DNA of 28,608 nt from Leptolinea sp. UBA4782. GTDB lineage: Bacteria > Chloroflexota > Anaerolineae > Anaerolineales > Anaerolineaceae. The stretch is from NCBI GenBank assembly GCA_002403095.1, contig DHHC01000009.1, positions 22,294 through 50,901 of the forward strand, given 5' to 3'. Both the position numbers and the translations under genes were made by a program. Below, in pieces: positions 7,682 through 14,543 of this stretch. The number at the start of each line of letters is the position of its first letter. Position 1 is the first letter of the stretch. The notes below the pieces were generated by a model. It was given only the letters and a program-made list of their open reading frames with translations. It was not told the origin of the DNA and ran no database searches.

Positions 7682-7687
7682 TATAAT
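7682..7687 (+). promoter_or_regulatory. -10 element of murJ, possibly leaderless
   Basis: A perfect TATAAT ends 7 nt before the murJ ATG at 7695. That places the expected start of transcription at or next to the A of the start codon. The -35 region is weak. No Shine-Dalgarno sequence is present between the hexamer and the ATG. Confidence 0.5.
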
Positions 7688-7694
7688 CACATGC

Positions 7695-9281
7695 ATGGAT
7701 CCCATTCCAGAGCCATCTGCCAACCGCCAGATCGCCCGGGCTGCCGGTACAGTGGCTTTTGCCATCATCATCAGCCAGCTGGTAGGCCTGCTGGCGAAAA
7801 GCCTGTCCGGGCAAACATTTGGGACTTCGGCTGAAAGTGAAGCATTCTTTGCTGCCAACCGCTTTGCCGAAATCTTGTTCAACCTGGTCGCCGGCGGAGC
7901 GCTGGCTTCTGCATTTGTCCCAACCTTTACCGGGCTGCTGGCCCGGAAAGAAAAAAAGTCAGCCTGGCTGCTGGCATCCTCCATTTTCAACCTGGTCACC
8001 CTCCTCCTGACAGTTTTCAGCATCCTCTCGGCAGTCTTTGCGCCCTGGCTGGTGGACCATGTCCTGGCTCCCGGTTTCTCAGGCGCCGACCCAGCCAAAG
8101 CAGCTTTGACAGCCAGTTTGCTGCGTATTCAGCTTATCTCCTCGGTCATATTCGGTATCAGCGGCCTGGCAATGGGTATTCTAAATGCCCACCAGCATTT
8201 CCTGCTGCCAGCCCTGGCTCCTTCCATGTACTCTCTAGGGTGGATCTTCGGCATTCTGGTACTCAGCCCTCGCATGGGTATTTACGGCCTGGCGTGGGGT
8301 GTGGTGATAGGCTCAGGGCTGCACCTCCTGGTACAGGTGCCGCGCCTGCTGCGCCTGCCGGAGCAGGAGTACACCCCCACCCTTGGAATTCACCTGCCGC
8401 ACGTCCGAGAGGTAGCCCGCCTGATGGGTCCCCGCCTGCTGGGTGTGGCGGTAGTCCAGCTGAACTTCCTGTTGAACACCTACCTGGCTTCCATGCAGCC
8501 TACCGGCAGCCTGACCGGCATCAGCCTGGCCTTTCCATTGATGATCATGCCGCAAGCCGCCATTGCCCAATCAATTGCCATAGCAGCCCTGCCGACCTTT
8601 TCTGCGCAGGTTGCCCTGGGGAAGAAGGAAGAAATGCGCGCCTCGCTGGCAGCCACGCTGCGCAGTGTGCTGCTGCTGGCCATACCGGCTACCGTCGGCC
8701 TGATACTCCTGCGCAAGCCGCTGGTGGCGCTGGTGTACCAGTACAGGGCTTTCGATTCAGCTTCGACCGAACTGGTGGCCTGGCCGCTGCTCTGGTACGC
8801 AGCCGGGCTGGTAGGGCATTCTGTTGTTGAGATCATCAGCCGGGCTTTTTATGCCCTGCACGACACGAAAACCCCCGTATTCATCGGCATTGCCGCCATG
8901 AGCCTCAACCTCGGCTTCAGCCTGCTGTTTACCAACCTGTTTGCCCGCATCGGCTGGATGCCGCACGGCGGGCTGGCGCTCGCCAACAGCCTGGCAACCT
9001 TCCTGGAGATGATCGGTTTGCTGTTCTTTATGCGCCGCAAGCTGAACGGTATTGAAGGAAAGAGCATCTGGGCAGTGGCTGGCAAAGCCGGGCTGGCGGC
9101 AGCGGTGATGTACGCTGCCCTGTCCATCTGGATGCATTTTACCCAAAATACACACTCCGCCATACAGGCAGCTGGCGGAGTGGTAACTGGTTTGATCTTT
9201 TACGGGATTGTAATCAGCTTGCTTAAAGTTCGCGAAGTAAGGACTGCAGTGCAGGCTGTACGCTCAAGGTTAAAGCTATAA
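7695..9281 (+). CDS. murJ: Lipid II flippase MurJ (MviN family)
   Basis: 528 residues, the full length of the MurJ branch of the MOP superfamily. It flips undecaprenyl-linked peptidoglycan precursor across the cytoplasmic membrane. About fourteen hydrophobic helices are visible. The family hallmarks are the first-helix G-T-V-A-F-A-I-I-I-S, the SEAFFAANRFAEILFNLVAGG block (around residues 47-68, with a conserved Arg) and ALASAFVPTF, followed later by RAFYALHDTKTP. The start at 7695 has no ribosome site but sits 7 nt after TATAAT, suggesting a leaderless message. An ATG at 7691 is out of frame. Its last 6 nt overlap the convergent gene at 9276. Presence of murJ implies a peptidoglycan-type wall. 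Confidence 0.93.
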   Translation: MDPIPEPSANRQIARAAGTVAFAIIISQLVGLLAKSLSGQTFGTSAESEAFFAANRFAEILFNLVAGGALASAFVPTFTGLLARKEKKSAWLLASSIFNLVTLLLTVFSILSAVFAPWLVDHVLAPGFSGADPAKAALTASLLRIQLISSVIFGISGLAMGILNAHQHFLLPALAPSMYSLGWIFGILVLSPRMGIYGLAWGVVIGSGLHLLVQVPRLLRLPEQEYTPTLGIHLPHVREVARLMGPRLLGVAVVQLNFLLNTYLASMQPTGSLTGISLAFPLMIMPQAAIAQSIAIAALPTFSAQVALGKKEEMRASLAATLRSVLLLAIPATVGLILLRKPLVALVYQYRAFDSASTELVAWPLLWYAAGLVGHSVVEIISRAFYALHDTKTPVFIGIAAMSLNLGFSLLFTNLFARIGWMPHGGLALANSLATFLEMIGLLFFMRRKLNGIEGKSIWAVAGKAGLAAAVMYAALSIWMHFTQNTHSAIQAAGGVVTGLIFYGIVISLLKVREVRTAVQAVRSRLKL

Positions 9282-9923
9282 GGGATCGAACGCGGAGCTT
9301 TCCCGCTCTGCTTTTACCTTCTTGATAGCTCTCACCCCCTGATACAGGTAATACACCAGAAATACCTGGATGAGCAGGCTGAAGACGTTTTGCTGTTGGC
9401 CAGCCTGGTACAAGGTATATGCGCTGTAAAGCGAATCCCCTGCAAACAGAGCTATCCCAGCGATGAGGGCGATCAAGGAAAGGCGCTTATGCACCAGGTA
9501 TGCCATAAGGATGAATACCAACCCGACAAACATATCAATAAAGTTCCTGCTGAGCACCGAAAAATCCACCCCATTCACCGCCAGGCCCAGGATACCGAAC
9601 AGGATCTTCCATCCGCCAATAAAGTAAAGCAACACATAACTGGATCGCAGGCGGGTTTGCGGATCCTGCATCGTTCCGGGTAAAGGCTTACCGTTGCGGG
9701 CTACCTGCACGTCCTGCCCCATCAGCGAATTGACCAGCCGGACCGATAATACCGAACCGTCGTCCAGTTTATATTCCTTACCCTGCCTGAATTCATTCTG
9801 GTTGGCAAACGTGTCCAGCTCCTGCCCATCCAGGCGGATAATAATATTCTTCCAGAACATGCCCCAGGATATCTCCAACCTTCTGGGTCCGTTAGGTTCA
9901 AAAGCATAGTCTTGTTTCGGCAC
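9276..9923 (-). CDS. Unknown membrane protein with N-terminal soluble domain and four helices
   Basis: 215 residues, not recognised. Residues 1-90 read as a small beta-rich soluble domain (strands such as NIIIRLDGQEL, GSVLSVRLVNS and DVQVARNGKPLPG), which could be FHA- or SH3-like but lacks a diagnostic motif. Four transmembrane helices follow at about 95-117, 128-145, 147-165 and 179-198, then a basic tail. The start codon is GTG at 9923, supported by GGAGGA 5 nt upstream. The 3' end overlaps murJ by 6 nt in convergent orientation, with no terminator between them. Confidence 0.75.
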   Translation of the reverse strand: MPKQDYAFEPNGPRRLEISWGMFWKNIIIRLDGQELDTFANQNEFRQGKEYKLDDGSVLSVRLVNSLMGQDVQVARNGKPLPGTMQDPQTRLRSSYVLLYFIGGWKILFGILGLAVNGVDFSVLSRNFIDMFVGLVFILMAYLVHKRLSLIALIAGIALFAGDSLYSAYTLYQAGQQQNVFSLLIQVFLVYYLYQGVRAIKKVKAERESSAFDPL

Positions 9924-9953
9924 TCTTCCTCCATTAATTCAAAATATGCACCG

Positions 9954-9982
9954 AGTATACCCTTATCAAGGGCTGGAGTCCA
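9954..9982 (-). promoter_or_regulatory. Promoter of the four-helix membrane protein gene
   Basis: On the minus strand TGGACT (9977-9982, 4 of 6) and TATACT (9954-9959, 5 of 6) are spaced by 17 bp. The predicted start near 9947 leaves a 24-nt leader with a good ribosome site. The remaining intergenic stretch to 10177 holds no other feature I can support, and no clear promoter for the acyltransferase. Confidence 0.5.
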
Positions 9983-10177
9983 TTGCAGCTGCAGTAACTA
10001 TTCGCGCCGGGTGGGGTTTTTAGCAATATGTATCCTGTCATACCTGCAGGTAAGAAAGAATATGCCATTTGCACCTAGTTTTTCTATCCACAGGGACTGC
10101 CTTGTTAGCATTGATGCGGTTATCCTCACGCTACTTTCGGGTAACCGAATAAAAACAAATAGAACTTAAGAGGTATT

Positions 10178-10867
10178 ATGCTTTTTCTTTCCACTTTATA
10201 CTGGCTGATGTTCCTGCTTTTGGGTACCTATACCTTGGTCAGGTTCAACCTGCGGATCAGCCGCCCGGCTTCCATGCCCCAGGGCGCCAAGATTTTCGTT
10301 GCCAACCACCCCAGCGTAAGCGATCCTTTCCTGCTTTCTTTTGCAATCCGCCAGCATGCCCACATCCTCATAGCAGAAGAGGTCTTCAACATCCGGCCTT
10401 TCGGCACCCTGCTGCGCAGCATGGGTTTCATCCCGGTAATCCCGCATCAAGGCCGTTTGGCATTTGACCAGGCAGTGGAATATCTCCAGCAGGGCAGAAA
10501 TGTAATGATCTTCCCCGAAGGACACATCAGCCCCCTGGAAGGAGGTTTCCTCGCCTTCCACAGCGGCGCAGCCCGCCTGGCACTGGCTACCGGCGCACCC
10601 ATCATCCCCGCTGGCATCCATATCCAGCGCACCCGCATCAAAACACTGACCATGAAATCCGGCAGCGAAGACATCCCAGCCCACTGGTATTTCAACGGCC
10701 CTTACACCATCACCTTCGGTGAACCCATGTATTTTGATGGTGATTTAGAAAACAGAAGCAGGGTCGAGGATGTAACCAGGACCCTGCAGGTTGAAATTCA
10801 AGCACTAACCGAGATCAGTATGTTGCAGATGGACGCCGAATTTGGAAATCCCGTCCTTGCCAGGTAA
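10178..10867 (+). CDS. 1-acyl-glycerol-3-phosphate acyltransferase family protein (PlsC-like)
   Basis: 229 residues. Membrane-bound acyltransferase of the PlsC family, which adds an acyl chain to a lysophospholipid such as lysophosphatidate. It has an N-terminal hydrophobic anchor (about 4-22), the catalytic NHX4D motif as N43-H44-PSVS-D49, the substrate-binding FPEG at 112-115, and later the AxxxPIIPAGI block. Many PlsC-like proteins act on other acceptors, so the exact substrate is unsure. ATG preceded by AGAGGT at 3-4 nt. It ends only 3 nt from the convergent decarboxylase beta-subunit gene. Confidence 0.85.
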   Translation: MLFLSTLYWLMFLLLGTYTLVRFNLRISRPASMPQGAKIFVANHPSVSDPFLLSFAIRQHAHILIAEEVFNIRPFGTLLRSMGFIPVIPHQGRLAFDQAVEYLQQGRNVMIFPEGHISPLEGGFLAFHSGAARLALATGAPIIPAGIHIQRTRIKTLTMKSGSEDIPAHWYFNGPYTITFGEPMYFDGDLENRSRVEDVTRTLQVEIQALTEISMLQMDAEFGNPVLAR

Positions 10868-10870
10868 CCC

Positions 10871-11989
10871 TTAGATCATCCCAGCAACCAGAGCCAACAA
10901 TAAACCGCCGGCGATCACGCTTCCCAGCTGCCCGGCGGTATTTGCGCCCATGGCATGCATCAGAATGAAGTTCTCGTAATCCTCATCCTGCGCCATGCGG
11001 GCAGATAACCTGCCAGCCATAGGGAATGCACTGATACCGCAGGCGCCGATGAGCGGGTTCACCTTGCCTTTGGTAACGGCAGACATTAATTTCCCGAAAA
11101 GCAGCCCGGCAACCGTATCCAGGATGAAAGCCAGCAGACCAAGCCCCAGGATCATGAGGGTCTTTTCGTTCAAGAAACTCTGGGCTGTCATGGTCGAACC
11201 GATGGTCAACCCCAGGAAAAGGGTGGCGATATTGATAATTTCATTTTGAGCAGCCTTGCTCAGGCGGTCAACCACGCCACTTTCCTTGAGCAGGTTGCCC
11301 AGCATCAGGGTGGCGATCAAGGGCGCCGCATCCGGGGCGATCAGGCTGATGACTATAGTGACGATGATTGGGAAGCTGATCACTGCCAGGGTGGAAACCG
11401 GGCGGGCAGCGTATTCCATGCGGATCAGGCGCTCTTTGCGGGTGGTCATCAGCTTCATAATGGGCGGCTGGATGATCGGAATCAGGCTCATGTAGGAGTA
11501 TGCTGCCACCGCAACCGGTCCGAGCAACTCGGGCGCCAGCTTGGTGGTAACAAAGATGGCAGTTGGACCGTCAATAGCTCCAATCACACCAATTGAAGCA
11601 GCTTCGTTGAGGGGGAAGCCCAGCAGAACTGCCAGGATAAGGGTTCCATAAATACCGAACTGACCGGCAGCACCGAGCAGCGCCATTTGCGGCATGGCCA
11701 GCAGCGGACGGAAGTCGATCATGGCGCCCACACCGACAAAGATGAGCAGAGGGAAAAGTTCGGTCTTGATACCTGCCGCGTACAGCACTTCGAACATGCC
11801 GTGCTCATTGCTCATCCCCAGGTTGGCAAGGATACAGCCGAAACCGATCGGCAGGAGCAATACCGGCTCATATTCCTTGATCACTGCCAGGGCAACCAGG
11901 ATACAGCCGACGATGATCATGACCGCGTTGCCCCAGTAGAAGGTTGAGAACCCGCGGGTTATTTCCTGGAACAGGCTACCAAAATCCAT
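10871..11989 (-). CDS. mmdB: Na+-translocating decarboxylase beta subunit (MmdB/OadB/GcdB family)
   Basis: 372 residues. Membrane subunit that decarboxylates carboxybiotin and moves Na+ outward. The profile shows many hydrophobic helices. The key family segments are all present: GAIDGPTAIFV with the Na+-linked Asp140, AAYSYMSLIPIIQPPIMK with Tyr164/Tyr166, and the terminal IGACGISAFPMAGR followed by LMHAMGANTAGQLGS. It is the last gene of a four-gene operon, starting 9 nt after the biotin carrier gene with AGGCGG before the ATG. Family identification is very secure. The mmd name reflects the acyl-CoA-type carboxyltransferase in the same operon. Confidence 0.93.
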   Translation of the reverse strand: MDFGSLFQEITRGFSTFYWGNAVMIIVGCILVALAVIKEYEPVLLLPIGFGCILANLGMSNEHGMFEVLYAAGIKTELFPLLIFVGVGAMIDFRPLLAMPQMALLGAAGQFGIYGTLILAVLLGFPLNEAASIGVIGAIDGPTAIFVTTKLAPELLGPVAVAAYSYMSLIPIIQPPIMKLMTTRKERLIRMEYAARPVSTLAVISFPIIVTIVISLIAPDAAPLIATLMLGNLLKESGVVDRLSKAAQNEIINIATLFLGLTIGSTMTAQSFLNEKTLMILGLGLLAFILDTVAGLLFGKLMSAVTKGKVNPLIGACGISAFPMAGRLSARMAQDEDYENFILMHAMGANTAGQLGSVIAGGLLLALVAGMI

Positions 11990-11998
11990 TTTTCCGCC

Positions 11999-12427
11999 TT
12001 ATTCAGTAAATTCGACCAGCGGCTGGCCGTATTTGACAGAGTCGCCGTTTGCCACCAGTACATTGGCGACCGTACCGTCACGGTTGGCGCGGATGGCATT
12101 TTTCATTTTCATGGCTTCCAGGGTGCATAACTCCTGCCCGGTCTTAACGCTTTCGCCCGCTTTCACCAGTACAGCCACAATTGTGCCGGGAATGGGAGCC
12201 GTCATCACTTTGGCAGAAGATACCGCAGTTGTACGCGCCGCCGGCTGCGCTGCAGGAGGGCAGGGAGCAGCAGGCCCGGCTGGTGCTGCCGTTAATTGCT
12301 GTGCCCCGCTGCTTTCCGGTTGAACGGCAAATGTCTCTCCATCCACCGTTACCATAACCGGCCGGGATTGCAGGTCGCCAACTTCTACTTCAAATGTCTG
12401 TTCGTCGATAGTCACTCGATATTTCAT
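11999..12427 (-). CDS. mmdC: Biotin carboxyl carrier subunit of the decarboxylase (gamma)
   Basis: 142 residues. Carries CO2 on biotin between the carboxyltransferase and the membrane beta subunit. Residues 1-40 form a small N-terminal beta segment (YRVTIDEQTFEVEV, PVMVTVDGETFAV), followed by an Ala/Pro-rich flexible linker (about 41-70). The biotinyl domain is at about 72-142 with the biotin attachment site E104-A-M-K107-M. The start ATG overlaps the previous gene's stop as ATGA, indicating translational coupling, with AAAGGA 8 nt upstream. The protein shape is that of Na+-pump biotin carriers rather than AccB. Confidence 0.92.
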   Translation of the reverse strand: MKYRVTIDEQTFEVEVGDLQSRPVMVTVDGETFAVQPESSGAQQLTAAPAGPAAPCPPAAQPAARTTAVSSAKVMTAPIPGTIVAVLVKAGESVKTGQELCTLEAMKMKNAIRANRDGTVANVLVANGDSVKYGQPLVEFTE

Positions 12428-12801
12428 TTCACATTCCTTTGCGGCTTGCGGCCAAAAGCTGCGCTCCGGTTGCTGAAACTGCGCGAACGCAGCGCCACCT
12501 GCCAGGGGCTGAGGGCGGGAATTTCTTCGCTGCCGGCTGCACCGGCCTGGCCGGCTGCCAGCGCATATGCCACAGCAGCGGCAGCAGCCCGTTTTTTCCG
12601 GTTGAGGGTATCGGCATTTTCGCCCGGCAGGAAGGACCCGCTTTCTGCCGGAAGTACCTCAACAACTGGTTTCTTATTCTTCTTATCTGTGAAAAGGCGG
12701 ACGATCAGCTCCATCAACCACCACAGCAGTATCAGAGAAAGGAACACCAATCCCATTCCAATTGCAGTGATCAGCAGGGCGCTATTCATGGTTTCCGGCA
12801 T
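12424..12801 (-). CDS. mmdD: Small membrane subunit of the Na+-translocating decarboxylase (OadG/MmdD family)
   Basis: 125 residues. One N-terminal transmembrane helix (about 8-33: LLITAIGMGLVFLSLILLWWL), then a charged basic stretch and an Ala-rich region (RAAAAAVAYALAAGQAGAAG) typical of these anchor subunits. They tether the carboxyltransferase to the membrane part. The ATG at 12801 has AGGGAGGG at about 4 nt; a second in-frame ATG four codons on is possible. It sits between carboxyltransferase and biotin carrier genes, exactly as in mmdADCB operons, and overlaps the biotin carrier start by 4 nt. Confidence 0.85.
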   Translation of the reverse strand: MPETMNSALLITAIGMGLVFLSLILLWWLMELIVRLFTDKKNKKPVVEVLPAESGSFLPGENADTLNRKKRAAAAAVAYALAAGQAGAAGSEEIPALSPWQVALRSRSFSNRSAAFGRKPQRNVK

Positions 12802-12815
12802 ACATCCCTCCCTGG

Positions 12816-14366
12816 TTAGACAGGCATATTGCCGTGTTTCTTCACCGGCAGGTTTTCATATTTATCACGCAGTGCGGTCAACCCGGAAATAATACGGCTG
12901 CGGCTCTCAGCAGGCTCGATTACATCCTCAATGTATCCAGCTTTGGCGGCAGCGTAAGGGTTAAGGAACTGGGCGCGGTATTCCTGCACCAGCCTGGCAC
13001 GCTCTGCAGCCGGGTTTTCCGCAGATTCAATCTGGCGGCGGTAGAGGATGTTTGCTGCACCTTCAGGGCCCATAACGGCGATTTCGGCGCTCGGCCAGGC
13101 ATAAGCCAGGTCGGTGCCCATATACTTGCTGCTCATGACCACGTAAGCACCGCCATAAGCCTTGCGGGTAATGATGCTGATCTTGGGTACCGTGGCCTCT
13201 GAGTAGGCATACAGCACCTTGGCGCCGTGGCGGATGATACCGCGGTGCTCCTGGTCAACACCAGGCAGAAAACCGGGTGAATCAATGAAGGTCACCAGCG
13301 GCAGGTTGTAGCAGTCGCACAGGCGCACAAACCTGGCGATCTTATCAGCAGAATCAATATCCATCACACCTGCCATCACGCTGGGCTCCTGTGCCACAAT
13401 GCCAACCGGATAGCCGCCGATGCGGGCAAAGCCGATCATGGCATTGCAGGCAAAGGTGGAAAAGAGTTCAATAAAGCTGCCCCTGTCAATGACCTTTTCC
13501 ACGACCTCGTGCATATTGTAGGCAATCGAGGGGTCGATCGGAACATGCGAGTTCAGGCTTTCATCGGATAAAGGCTGGTCAGCCGCCTTGGAGAAAGGCG
13601 GGTTTTCAACATTATTGGAAGGCAGGTAACCGAGCAGCCGGCGGGCCAGCGCCAGGGCATCCTGTTCGGTTTGCGTGGTCAGGTGGGCAGTTCCGCTCAC
13701 ACCAAGGTGCACAGCCGCACCGCCTAACCCTTCAAAGTCGATCACCTCACCGGTGACTGATTTGATCACTTCGGGACCGGTCAGGAACATGTAAGAGGTT
13801 TTTTCTACCATGATGATCAGGTCGGTAACTGCCGGGGAATAGGCAGCACCGCCGGCGCAGGGGCCGAGGATCAGGCTGATTTGGGGAACCACGCCTGAGT
13901 AGAGCGCATTGCGGCGGAAGATTTCGGCATACCCGCCCAGGGAGCGCACACCTTCCTGGATGCGGGCGCCGCCCGAATCGATCAGCCCGATGATAGGGGC
14001 ACCAGCGGCGACTGCCAAGTCCATGGTGCGGCAGATTTTGCGGGATTGCATCTCACCCAGGGCACCGCCCTGGATGGTGAAATCTTGCGCGTAGACGTAA
14101 ACGGTCCGGCCGTCAACCCTGCCGTATCCCGTCACCACCCCATCACCGAAGAATTTTTCATCGCTCACACCAAGGTCATCCATCTGCTGCACAGCAAACG
14201 GCATCAACTCGGTAAAAGTTCCTGGATCCAGCAGCAAGTCCAGCCTTTCCCTCGCGGTCAGCTTGCCCTTGGCATGCTGTTTGGCAATGCGGTCCTCGCC
14301 GCCTGCCTGGCGCGCCTTCTTGCGCATGGCTCTTAATTCGGTAATCCTGGGATCATCTTCTGGCAT
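12816..14366 (-). CDS. mmdA: Acyl-CoA carboxyltransferase subunit (methylmalonyl-CoA decarboxylase alpha, MmdA/PccB family)
   Basis: 516 residues. Transfers the carboxyl group from methylmalonyl-CoA (or a related acyl-CoA) to the biotin of the carrier subunit. It has the two crotonase-like halves of carboxyltransferases: an N-terminal half with DSGGARIQEG (about 130-139), GPCAGGAAYSPA and MFLTGPEVIKSVTGE, and a C-terminal half with ITRKAYGGAYVVMSSK and GPEGAANILYRR. Without context it could be a propionyl-CoA carboxylase subunit. The adjacent beta, gamma and delta subunits and lack of a biotin carboxylase favour the Na+-pumping decarboxylase. ATG preceded by GAGGAG at 5 nt. First gene of the operon. 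Confidence 0.9.
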   Translation of the reverse strand: MPEDDPRITELRAMRKKARQAGGEDRIAKQHAKGKLTARERLDLLLDPGTFTELMPFAVQQMDDLGVSDEKFFGDGVVTGYGRVDGRTVYVYAQDFTIQGGALGEMQSRKICRTMDLAVAAGAPIIGLIDSGGARIQEGVRSLGGYAEIFRRNALYSGVVPQISLILGPCAGGAAYSPAVTDLIIMVEKTSYMFLTGPEVIKSVTGEVIDFEGLGGAAVHLGVSGTAHLTTQTEQDALALARRLLGYLPSNNVENPPFSKAADQPLSDESLNSHVPIDPSIAYNMHEVVEKVIDRGSFIELFSTFACNAMIGFARIGGYPVGIVAQEPSVMAGVMDIDSADKIARFVRLCDCYNLPLVTFIDSPGFLPGVDQEHRGIIRHGAKVLYAYSEATVPKISIITRKAYGGAYVVMSSKYMGTDLAYAWPSAEIAVMGPEGAANILYRRQIESAENPAAERARLVQEYRAQFLNPYAAAKAGYIEDVIEPAESRSRIISGLTALRDKYENLPVKKHGNMPV

Positions 14367-14449
14367 GGTCTCTCCTCAATTTACAGCAACCCCCGTAAAT
14401 GAAAAACCAACCTGCTGGGGGGATGTCTCATCTGATTAATTTTATCTTG

Positions 14450-14486
14450 AACAGGGCTTGCCCCGGCATGCAAAAAGGACCCTGTT
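14450..14486. repeat. Imperfect hairpin upstream of the mmd operon
   Basis: AACAGGG (14450-14456) pairs with CCCTGTT (14480-14486), and inside it TTGC (14458-14461) pairs with GCAA (14470-14473). No T-run follows on either strand, so it is not a normal terminator. It lies in the 177-nt gap between glyQS and mmdA and could be an operator or a leader structure. Confidence 0.35.
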
Positions 14487-14543
14487 TAGGTTACATCTTT
14501 CCTATATTGAACCAGTCTCCCCGAAAAACCAGGGCTGGCTGGG

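Noticed and set aside
12816..14366. Propionyl-CoA carboxylase beta subunit
   Set aside because: The adjacent Na+-pump beta, gamma and delta subunits and lack of a biotin carboxylase gene fit the decarboxylase better, although the protein family alone does not discriminate.
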